Below, piece by piece: positions 56,884 through 64,000 of a stretch of 64,000 nt of DNA. Both the position numbers and the translations under genes were made by a program. Source of the DNA: Acinetobacter sp. TGL-Y2 (GTDB lineage: Bacteria; Pseudomonadota; Gammaproteobacteria; Pseudomonadales; Moraxellaceae); NCBI RefSeq assembly GCF_001612555.1, contig NZ_CP015110.1, positions 1,674,001 to 1,738,000 of the forward strand. Reading direction: 5' to 3'. The notes beneath the pieces were generated by a model that worked only from the letters and a program-made list of their open reading frames with translations, was not told where the DNA came from and made no database searches. The stretch's first letter is position 1, and each line of letters opens with the position of its first letter.

Positions 56884-57482
56884 TTCATTTCAGCAATAAG
56901 CCCCACCTGTTTAAACAAGGCTAAATATGCAGCAGCTTTTTTTTCTAAAGCCAATGGATAAGCGCGAGATGAAGATGGCATACGATGCAAGGTCAGTTCA
57001 CGATCTGACCAAGTCATGTGAGAGGATTGTCCAATTGCAGGCTTTATGGTGTCTTGAGGCATAGACAACATTAAGGTATCTGTAGCTTTGTCTCCAGTGG
57101 TCATGATGTGCTGACATTCAGGAATTTGAACAAGCAATTGATTTAAATCAGTCGGTTTCACGATCTCCAGAAATTTATCTGCGGCATTGCCCTTTTGTCG
57201 AATCACCTCAAGGGCTGTATCAAATATTGCGATACCTGTTTCACTTAAAAAATCACGGATCAATTGTTCTTTGAAGTTTTTATGGGCACGATCTAAAAAA
57301 TAATCTGCGTCTTGAAAGAAACATAATCCAAATATTTTCCACATATCATTTTGAAAATTCGGATAATAAAAATTCATTTTCCAGCGCGCTTTTGGTGGCG
57401 GAAAACTCCCCATCATCAGGAGTTTGGCACGCTTAGGTAAAAAAGGTTCAAGTGGATGGGTTTCTATTTCAACGTCCGTCAT
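56880..57482 (-). CDS. Uracil-DNA-glycosylase-superfamily protein
   Basis: A 200-residue protein resembling the UDG superfamily, near the family 6 (hypoxanthine) or mismatch-type branch. It has LLMMGSFPPPKARWKMNFYYPN (active-site block), the middle strand IMTTGDKATDTL and the C-terminal block LHRMPSSSRAYPL. It probably removes a damaged base from DNA; which base is unknown. Its end overlaps the opposing gene by 4 nt. Confidence 0.72.
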   Translation of the reverse strand: MTDVEIETHPLEPFLPKRAKLLMMGSFPPPKARWKMNFYYPNFQNDMWKIFGLCFFQDADYFLDRAHKNFKEQLIRDFLSETGIAIFDTALEVIRQKGNAADKFLEIVKPTDLNQLLVQIPECQHIMTTGDKATDTLMLSMPQDTIKPAIGQSSHMTWSDRELTLHRMPSSSRAYPLALEKKAAAYLALFKQVGLIAEMN

Positions 57483-57536
57483 AGTATCGTTCTCTTTTGA
57501 CCTGATTCAATTCGCCTGATTTGATCAAAACACATC

Positions 57537-57903
57537 TTAAAATTTCAAACGGATTCTTTCTACCACTTGCTCTGCCCAAAGTTTATAGACGTCTTTGCTT
57601 GGATGAAAACTATCTTCTGCCATCTCTAAATTCAGTGCTTGGTATGTTTGAATATCGTATTCAATCCAGTCCATATGTAGGGTTTGATTCACTATTTTCT
57701 TGAGCTTCTGATTCATTTTCTTGGCATATTGTCCAAATAACCATGCTAGAGGATTTGGTAAAGCTGGGAATAAGTTCATCGGCAATTACCAATTGAGGAC
57801 TGAATTTTTCTGAAATGTTGGCATATAATTTTTGCTGTTTGTTTATCCACACCTCTGCGGACATTAATTTAGTCACATCATTCCCCCCAACTGAGGTCAG
57901 CAC
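57537..57903 (-). pseudogene. SGNH/GDSL hydrolase, 5' truncated and frameshifted
   Basis: One frame reads MLTSVGGNDVTKLMSAEVWI and the adjacent frame reads LFPALPNPLAWLFGQYAKK and AEDSFHPSKDVYKLWAEQ to 57537. GGND (block III) and DSFHP (block V catalytic Asp/His) identify an SGNH esterase. The first part with the GDS Ser is missing upstream, and a frameshift lies near 57775-57785. It is inactive. The 3' ends of the UDG operon direction and a small membrane gene flank it. Confidence 0.7.
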
Positions 57904-57933
57904 GACATCAATTAGGAAGCCCTAAGCGCATAC

Positions 57934-58221
57934 TCAAGCATTTAAAGCGGTAAAGTTGAGTGCGAAAGCGAAAAGGAATGTACCTAAAAACTCTAATACC
58001 AGCAATGTGTATTTTTGATGTTTCGCCATCAGGTGTGCATTATAGGTACCCAGCAAAATTAACCCAGCATACATGATGTATTGGATCTGACTCATTTGCG
58101 TCATACATTCGAGGCTGAAACAGCTATTGTCAAAAAAGTAGATATAACTCACTCTGGCAAGCAACACCAAAGCAGTGGATACCACAAAACCTAAAATTAA
58201 GTGCATTTTGATTTTTCTCAT
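57934..58221 (-). CDS. Small membrane protein of unknown function
   Basis: A 95-residue protein with three hydrophobic segments (about 6-28, 45-60 and 71-90). A Cys pair lies in the first external loop (CFSLEC). No family recognised. It lies just upstream of the truncated SGNH gene, so one boundary of the deletion may be close to its 3' end. Confidence 0.55.
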   Translation of the reverse strand: MRKIKMHLILGFVVSTALVLLARVSYIYFFDNSCFSLECMTQMSQIQYIMYAGLILLGTYNAHLMAKHQKYTLLVLEFLGTFLFAFALNFTALNA

Positions 58222-58418
58222 TATTTGTGATTATGCTTATGTGTCTTTGTAAGATGCATTTTGAAATTTGAGTATTATAACCATTTAAATATCTAGGATT
58301 AAAAGACATCTCATGGTTTTAGAGCGTCTTTCATATCTTATAATCCAGTGAACTGATTCATCTCAATATCATGACGAGACAAGTCCTGATATTAAGATTT
58401 GATGTATAGATTTTTATT

Positions 58419-59162
58419 TTAGCCTAATTTATTCACCCATTTTAAAGGCAGCACTTTCATAGCAAGACCTAAGGGCAACCAAGGCCACTTCGGTACATAA
58501 GCTTTAACAGGTGCTTTTTCTATCTCGAGCGCCAAAAGTCTAGAACCCGTTTCAACATCCACTTCAAAGGGAAGTTTTTTCGCACCTTCATTAATTTCGG
58601 TACGAATATAGCCGGGGAAAATGGTCGTGACTTGAATTGGCGTATCTATCAGCTCTGCACGTATGCCTTCTGCCAAATGTGCAACCCCAGCTTTACTCGC
58701 GCCATAAGCGGTTAAGTGTTTAGGCATGCCACGCATGGCACTCATCGATGAAATCATCACCAAGTGACCTTGATTTTGTTCACGGAAAATTTCAACGGCA
58801 GCTTCACACTGTGCTAAAGCAGAGATAAAATTGGTTTCAACCGTGGCTTTGTTAATGGCAAAATTGCCTTTACCAATGCGACGACCTTCTCCTACGCCTG
58901 CATTCACAATCACACGGTCTATGCTGCCAAATTCTTGTTGAAATGCACGAAACACGTCAAAGACTTGGTCATAATCGGTCACATCTAAAGTCTTTGCAAT
59001 CACTTTGACAGCAAAGCGTGATTCTAGTTCAGACTTTAAAGTCTCTAAGCGCTCTAAACGACGGGCACATATGGCCAGGTTATAACCTTTTTGTGCAAAT
59101 TCACGTGCCATGCCCGCGCCAATGCCTGAGCTGGCACCGGTAATTAAGATTGTTTTAGCCAT
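58419..59162 (-). CDS. Short-chain dehydrogenase/reductase
   Basis: A 247-residue SDR with ITGASSGIGAGMA, NAGVGEG and YGASKAGVAHL. The catalytic Ser is in MISSMSAMRG. It is the last gene of a leftward set (acyl-CoA dehydrogenase, phosphotransferase-like, phosphatase-like, SDR) that resembles lipid or fatty-acyl catabolic loci. Substrate unknown. Confidence 0.85.
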   Translation of the reverse strand: MAKTILITGASSGIGAGMAREFAQKGYNLAICARRLERLETLKSELESRFAVKVIAKTLDVTDYDQVFDVFRAFQQEFGSIDRVIVNAGVGEGRRIGKGNFAINKATVETNFISALAQCEAAVEIFREQNQGHLVMISSMSAMRGMPKHLTAYGASKAGVAHLAEGIRAELIDTPIQVTTIFPGYIRTEINEGAKKLPFEVDVETGSRLLALEIEKAPVKAYVPKWPWLPLGLAMKVLPLKWVNKLG

Positions 59163-59186
59163 ATCTGATCCTGATAATATTTTCGT

Positions 59187-59885
59187 TTATATCCATGTAA
59201 GGAGTTGTGAATCGTATGCTTTTATAAAATGATGTTCATTTAAACTCAACAGTTGCGGTTCATTTCCGACCAGTCGAAGCGTTGTAAAACTAGCATTGGC
59301 AATTGCCCAATTAAGCGCAAAGGTTTTATCGGGACTAAGTTGCAACATTTTGCCTGCTGCAACAGAAATCACACCACCAGAAGTAAAGACCACTGCATAG
59401 CGTGGTTTGATTTTTGCCAATTCATCACATAGATTTTGTAATGCAGTTTCAACACGACCTTTAAACTCAGGCCATGACTCATCATATTCATGATGAAACT
59501 CTCCACCCGTCCAGCGACCAATAGCCCCTTCAAAAATTTTGGATAAATACGCCCTCGGGTTTAATTCTTTGTCAACATCTTGTTTAAGTAAATGCGGTTG
59601 ATTAAATCGGGGTTCGTACTGTGCAAATACTTGTTGATGATTAAACTCATTCCAAGCTGCATTTGTCAGGACTGTGGATTCAGGAAAACTTTCTGCTAAA
59701 GCCATGTGTGCGGTCTGTTGATGGCGCTGCATGGAACCTGCCACCACATAAGGTGCTTCTTTTAAAATCTCTTTGAAATAGCGACCGAGTACTTGCGCTT
59801 GTAGTTCGCCATTGGGAGAAAGTTTGTCATAACTTTCAGCACCAAACGAGGCTTGTCCATGACGGACTAAATAAATAGTGGTCAT
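59187..59885 (-). CDS. Histidine phosphatase superfamily protein
   Basis: A 232-residue protein with the RHG motif at its start (IYLVRHGQASFG), a second Arg in AGSMQRHQQTA and the second catalytic His near VFTSGGVISVAAG; in many members this is GHGG-like, so activity may be modified. Its ATG overlaps the stop of the phosphotransferase gene by 4 nt, implying coupled translation. Confidence 0.78.
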   Translation of the reverse strand: MTTIYLVRHGQASFGAESYDKLSPNGELQAQVLGRYFKEILKEAPYVVAGSMQRHQQTAHMALAESFPESTVLTNAAWNEFNHQQVFAQYEPRFNQPHLLKQDVDKELNPRAYLSKIFEGAIGRWTGGEFHHEYDESWPEFKGRVETALQNLCDELAKIKPRYAVVFTSGGVISVAAGKMLQLSPDKTFALNWAIANASFTTLRLVGNEPQLLSLNEHHFIKAYDSQLLTWI

Positions 59886-61003
59886 TGACCGCGTCCCTTT
59901 TTGAATTTTGAAATGTAACGCTGTGCCTTGTCATTGGCTGCAATTTTTTGTAGTCCGATCAATTTTAACGCTCGAATATGAATAGCATGAATGACAATCC
60001 AAAAGTCTTTAAATGCAGGGTTTTGGGTTTGCTTGTGGTAGTAACGGTAATAAATTTGCTGGACAATCACCGCCAGACGAAATAGACCAAACACTTCGTA
60101 AAAAGCCCAATTGCTTGTCTGTATGCCCGTTTTTTCTAGATAATAATCGACCACTTGCTGACGCGTTAACATGCCTTTTAAATGCGTGGGCTGACGCCGT
60201 GTACTCTTGAAAATCTGATTGTCTGTGTCTTCAACCCAATAAGCTAAGGCTGAACCTAAATCCATAAGTGGGTCTCCCAAGGTGGCCATTTCCCAGTCTA
60301 AAACGCCGATCACTTCAGTAGGGTTATTCGGATCTAAAATGATATTGTCAAAACGCCAATCATTATGAATGATGCAGGTATGGGTATCTTCTGGAATATG
60401 TGCTTTTAACCATTTTCGGACATAGCGAAATGACGGAACATTTAAGGTTTTGGCCTTTTCATATCTGGCATCCCAACCTTCAACTTGGCGACGACAATAT
60501 CCGTCGCCTTTGCCGAGTTTTTCAAATTCTGTCCCTTTATAGGGAACTTGATGCAGTTCAATCAATTTATCAATGACATTCAGGCAAAGCTGGTTGACTT
60601 GTTGTTCATCAAACTGTAATTCGGGTGGCAGCTTGGCACGTGGAATGATCCCTGCTATGCGGTACATCACATAAAAGTCACAGCCGATTACACGCTCGTC
60701 CTGACACAGCGCCACCATTTTAGGCAGAACGGGAAAAAATGGGATGAGATTCTTTTGAACATGATACTCACGTGCCATGTCATGCGCAGACTTTGCTTTA
60801 GTGCCTTTAGGTGGGCGTCTTAAAATAAGATCAGTATTGGAATATTTTAAACGGTAAGTCCAGTTGGAAGCTCCGCCAGAATATTGGGTCACTTCAGCTT
60901 GACCCAATAATTTAAGACCTTGCGTTGTTAGCCATGTTTCCACTGCATTTATATCAAGCTCTTCACCTGCCCGAACTGCTCCACCCACATCAATCACTGA
61001 CAT
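59882..61003 (-). CDS. Phosphotransferase-family protein (ACAD10/APH-like kinase fold)
   Basis: A 373-residue protein of the aminoglycoside-phosphotransferase-like fold. The catalytic loop is CIIHNDWRFDNIILD and the metal motif is GVLDWEMATLGDP. The N-terminal block RRPPKGTKAKSAHDMAREY matches the ACAD10/11-type kinases that work with acyl-CoA dehydrogenases on hydroxy fatty acids. The neighbouring acyl-CoA dehydrogenase supports that link. It is not an antibiotic-resistance gene by this evidence. Confidence 0.82.
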   Translation of the reverse strand: MSVIDVGGAVRAGEELDINAVETWLTTQGLKLLGQAEVTQYSGGASNWTYRLKYSNTDLILRRPPKGTKAKSAHDMAREYHVQKNLIPFFPVLPKMVALCQDERVIGCDFYVMYRIAGIIPRAKLPPELQFDEQQVNQLCLNVIDKLIELHQVPYKGTEFEKLGKGDGYCRRQVEGWDARYEKAKTLNVPSFRYVRKWLKAHIPEDTHTCIIHNDWRFDNIILDPNNPTEVIGVLDWEMATLGDPLMDLGSALAYWVEDTDNQIFKSTRRQPTHLKGMLTRQQVVDYYLEKTGIQTSNWAFYEVFGLFRLAVIVQQIYYRYYHKQTQNPAFKDFWIVIHAIHIRALKLIGLQKIAANDKAQRYISKFKKGRGQ

Positions 61004-61167
61004 TTTTCTTCCTATTCACTTGACCTGAATTGTTTTACTCAAGTAACTTTACTGTATCTTTATGCACTTGAAATATATGCAATCTAATCTATTCATCACT
61101 CATTTAGTTATAACATGAGCCAAGTCGTCAAGCCACGTTAAATCATGGCAAAGACAAACTCAATCAT

Positions 61168-62409
61168 TTATTTTTTCGAATGTCGAGCATAGCCACGTTT
61201 CGCCAGTTCGAGTTTGGCAATCATGCCTTTATGCACTTCGTCAGGTCCATCCGCTAAACGTAACGCACGAGCTTGTGCAAAAAAACCTGTGAGTGGCGTA
61301 TCTCTAGACAGCCCTGCACCGCCGTGGATTTGTATCGCCATATCCACCACTTTTTCAAGCACACTAGGCGCAACCACTTTTATGGCTGAAATTTCAGTGA
61401 GTGCAGCCATATTGCCCAAGGTATCCATTTTATAGGCAGCATATAAGGTCAGTAGCCTAGCTTGATCAATCAATACTCTTGCTTCAGCGACACGTTCAAG
61501 ATTTCCGCCTAATTTTAAAATTTCTTTGCCAAAAGCGGTGCGTTGCATGCCACGATAAATCATCAGTTCTAAGGATTTTTCAGCAGCGCCAATACAGCGC
61601 ATACAATGGTGAATGCGCCCAGGCCCCAAGCGCCCTTGTGCAATTTCGAAACCTTGACCCGCTCCACCAATAAAGTGGGTCAGAGGTACCCGCACATTAT
61701 CAAAGCTGACTTCGCCGTGTCCGTGAGGCGCATCATAGTCACCAAACACAGGCAACATTCTTTGTATTTTTACGCCCGATGTATCAATGGGCACCAACAC
61801 CATCGAATGTTGATGATGTCGATCCTTAGTTTCATCTGGCGTATGTGCCATAAAAATAATGATTTTTGCGTTGGGATCACCCAAACCTGACGACCACCAT
61901 TTTCGACCATTCAATACAATTTCATCACCCTCAATAATCGCCGTTGCCTGCATATTGGTGGCATCAGAAGAAGCTACCTCTGGCTCTGTCATACAAAAAA
62001 CAGAGCGAATTTCTCCACCCAGTAATGGCAACAACCAGTCGTACTTTTGTTGTTCTGTGCCATAACGCCAAAGGACTTCCATATTGCCGCTGTCAGGTGC
62101 ATTACAGTTAAATACCACTGGTGCAATTAAACTGCGCCCCGTTAGTTCTGCAATATGTGCATATTCTTGCACAGACAAGCCTTGACCAAGCTTTTCATCG
62201 GGCAAAAACATATTCCAAAGCCCGGCAGCTTTGGCTTTAGTTTTTAAAATGTCCAACTGTGTTGGCCACTGCCAAGTGGTCCAGTCTGAACCCGCATTGA
62301 GCTTGTGGACTTCATTCCAAAAATCAGCTTCAATCGGTTCGATTTCATTTTGGATAAAATTTTGGGTTCGTTCTACAAAATCCTGTGCACGTGCTGACAA
62401 TTGAAACAT
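61168..62409 (-). CDS. Acyl-CoA dehydrogenase (ACAD10/11-like)
   Basis: A 413-residue flavoenzyme. Signature blocks are FCMTEPEVASSDATNMQATA and QIHGGAGLSRDTPLTGFFAQARALRLADGPDEVH. The combination with the kinase-like gene downstream suggests a bacterial counterpart of the ACAD10/11 route for 4-hydroxy acyl groups, which is inference. It is the first gene of the leftward set and is divergent from a LysR gene. Confidence 0.88.
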   Translation of the reverse strand: MFQLSARAQDFVERTQNFIQNEIEPIEADFWNEVHKLNAGSDWTTWQWPTQLDILKTKAKAAGLWNMFLPDEKLGQGLSVQEYAHIAELTGRSLIAPVVFNCNAPDSGNMEVLWRYGTEQQKYDWLLPLLGGEIRSVFCMTEPEVASSDATNMQATAIIEGDEIVLNGRKWWSSGLGDPNAKIIIFMAHTPDETKDRHHQHSMVLVPIDTSGVKIQRMLPVFGDYDAPHGHGEVSFDNVRVPLTHFIGGAGQGFEIAQGRLGPGRIHHCMRCIGAAEKSLELMIYRGMQRTAFGKEILKLGGNLERVAEARVLIDQARLLTLYAAYKMDTLGNMAALTEISAIKVVAPSVLEKVVDMAIQIHGGAGLSRDTPLTGFFAQARALRLADGPDEVHKGMIAKLELAKRGYARHSKK

Positions 62410-62556
62410 TTTTTTATTCCTTTAAATAGGGTGCTAGAGCATTAGAGTAAATAGTATCTCGCCATACCCATTGCCGTTCATTCATATCTTTAGCGCTTTA
62501 CAACACATTAGCCTGAAATCTATTATGAATAAAATGATTTAATTAAATACAGCACT

Positions 62557-63474
62557 ATGAATCTATTTCATGAAAATCAACATTTAGATCTGGGATTTTT
62601 TCCACACATCGATATCAATCTATATCCTTTGTTTATCGCAGTTTTTGAACATCACAGTATGAGTCAGGCGGCAGATATTTTATGCATTAGCCAATCTGCT
62701 GCAAGCCATGCCATACAACGTTTAAGACGACAAATGAATGATGATTTATTTATCCGTTCTGGACAGAAAATGCGCCCTACACCTTTTGCGGAACAGATCT
62801 ATCCCGTGATTAAAACTGCACTGCTCTCCCTGCAAAATGTTTTAAAGCAACAATACTCCTTTGAACCAAGTATGGTCGGAAGTTTAAAAATAGCAGTGCA
62901 TGATGAAATTGAACCGATTATTTTCCCGAAACTCATTCAACATTTTCAAACACTGAATTTAGATATTCAATTTTTAAGTATTAAACTGAATCGAAAAACG
63001 GTTGAGGCAGACCTTGCCACCCAACAGATTGATTTTGCGATCGACCTTGAACAAGATTTAGGTGCGAAGCTGCAGTTTCAAACATTGGTTAGCGACCAAT
63101 TTATGCTGTGTACTCGGCAGCCCAATATGGATTTAAAACGTTATTTAGCTTCACCCCATATTGGGGTGTCTTCTCGAAGAACTGGTGTGTTAATTGAGGA
63201 TCTTTATTTAAATAAGCAACAGCTGTCTCGTCAGATTTTTCTAAGATGTCAGCATTACTCCACTGCTTTACAAATTTTGCAGCAACATGCTGACGCAATT
63301 TTAACGATTCCCAACAGTATTTTGAATCATTTAGAGGTTCCAGAACATTTAAACATTTTTGATCTGCCTATTTCGCTGCCGCAAATGAATATGGGGATGT
63401 ATTGGCATCAAAATTTAAATGGAAATTTAAGGCATCATTTTTTAAAAGAACAAATAAAATTAATTTTTGCTTAG
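62557..63474 (+). CDS. LysR-family transcriptional regulator
   Basis: A 305-residue regulator with HTH at about 23-80 (HSMSQAADILCISQSAASHAIQRLRRQ) and a substrate-binding domain of the NodD/LeuO-like class. Head-to-head with the acyl-CoA dehydrogenase gene across 147 bp, so it probably controls that cluster. Effector unknown. Confidence 0.85.
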   Translation: MNLFHENQHLDLGFFPHIDINLYPLFIAVFEHHSMSQAADILCISQSAASHAIQRLRRQMNDDLFIRSGQKMRPTPFAEQIYPVIKTALLSLQNVLKQQYSFEPSMVGSLKIAVHDEIEPIIFPKLIQHFQTLNLDIQFLSIKLNRKTVEADLATQQIDFAIDLEQDLGAKLQFQTLVSDQFMLCTRQPNMDLKRYLASPHIGVSSRRTGVLIEDLYLNKQQLSRQIFLRCQHYSTALQILQQHADAILTIPNSILNHLEVPEHLNIFDLPISLPQMNMGMYWHQNLNGNLRHHFLKEQIKLIFA

Positions 63475-63668
63475 GCTATTTGAGGGGTTGGGATGCTATA
63501 TCTCGCTTAGGCTATTTTAATGATTAATGAAGGATAAAGCAGCGTGAAACGTCGAAGTGATCAATGTTTGTTTGTTGTTTTATTCTTCAATATTGAACTT
63601 AAATCCAAGTAGAATATGCTGGAACTTTCCCATAATTAGATGCTCCTTGAGCATTAAGCTCTCCCCTT

Positions 63669-64000
63669 ATGTTGTCAAATTTACCTGCAAGCTGGCTCAT
63701 CTGTATCGGCATGGTGTTATGCCTGATTTTATTGTTATTGATTCGAAAAATTCGACTCGTCCTGATTGCCTATTTTAATCCTTATGAAAAAGGTAAAACC
63801 TATTGGTGCAAAGTCATTGCGGTCAGCGATGGTGATACCCTCACCTGCTATCGTTTGAATCTACGGCGCTCTGAAACCAAGTTACGTTTTGCTTATGTAG
63901 ATGCACCCGAATCATCACAAAGCTACGGCGCCGAATCACAGCGCTTGGTCAAAAAAATGGTGTATCGCAAGCTAGTGCGCGTGAAAATTACCGATATTGA
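63669..64000 (+). CDS. Membrane-anchored thermonuclease-like protein (partial)
   Basis: The 5' part of a gene that runs off the right edge. ATG 63669 is followed by a strong helix (about 6-26; MVLCLILLLLIRKIRLVL) and then an SNase domain: CKVIAVSDGDTLTCY and KLRFAYVDAPESSQSYGAES, with the metal-binding Asp and Arg. It is probably an extracytoplasmic nuclease tied to the inner membrane. An in-frame TGA lies upstream, so this ATG is the only good start. Confidence 0.75.
   Translation, partial: MLSNLPASWLICIGMVLCLILLLLIRKIRLVLIAYFNPYEKGKTYWCKVIAVSDGDTLTCYRLNLRRSETKLRFAYVDAPESSQSYGAESQRLVKKMVYRKLVRVKITDI

Noticed and set aside
59882..61003. Aminoglycoside resistance gene
   Set aside because: The kinase motifs are shared, but the N-terminal RRPPKGTKAKSAHDMAREY block and the acyl-CoA dehydrogenase neighbour fit the ACAD10/11-type kinase family.

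Overview
The window looks like chromosomal DNA of an Acinetobacter species (Gammaproteobacteria). Evidence: BenA, BenC, CatA, CatB and the BenM-type regulator read almost like known Acinetobacter proteins, the DNA is A+T-rich, and there are a DcaP-type porin, a VgrG fragment, IS5-family elements of Acinetobacter type and a gammaproteobacterial dif site. I used reading frames and recalled family sequences only; no search was run.

Layout. 1-9.1 kb: beta-ketoadipate branch for benzoate and catechol. One leftward unit catB-catC-catA-benA-benB-benC is divergent from a BenM-like LysR gene, followed by a benzoate transporter gene with a broken frame and a DcaP-like porin. 9.1-20.3 kb: thioesterase, amino-acid permease, OsmC-YcaO fusion, a leftward catabolic set (VOC, SDR, SMP-30, oxidoreductase) with a divergent LysR, a broken TIGR03643-type gene and a lipocalin. 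20.6-31.5 kb: accessory segment with an arsenic operon (arsR-arsC-acr3-arsH plus a divergent second arsC), a Fic protein behind a perfect 13-bp inverted repeat, two copies of a 91-bp MITE-like element, two IS5-family copies, a protein with several HTH-like repeats, a vgrG cut off by an IS, two small unknown genes and the dif site with an inverted partner site. Two diverged copies of a hairpin repeat sit at the two edges of this segment.

31.5-41.4 kb: housekeeping genes (SulP, SstT, DUF1275, DUF2058, MscS, ABC exporter, MaoC, AraC, GcvH). 41.5-46.6 kb: second accessory patch with an intact IS copy carrying a 9-bp target duplication, broken small genes, an Rhs-core toxin gene with an Imm40-like immunity gene, and a pilU remnant fused to Rhs debris. 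46.8-64 kb: DAHP synthase preceded by two consecutive leader peptides rich in Tyr, Phe and Trp and an attenuator, a GGDEF-EAL protein, an esterase, aromatic aminotransferase, formaldehyde-detoxifying dehydrogenase, a phospholipase-D-type lipoprotein, several small or broken genes, a four-gene acyl-CoA dehydrogenase cluster, a LysR gene and the start of a membrane-anchored nuclease.

The most notable signals are the tandem aromatic leader peptides before the DAHP synthase gene, the dif site paired with an inverted dif-like site around a folded spacer, and the 91-bp MITE with a perfect 8-bp target duplication. Several genes are frameshifted at or near short homopolymers, so assembly or sequencing error must be excluded before calling them pseudogenes.
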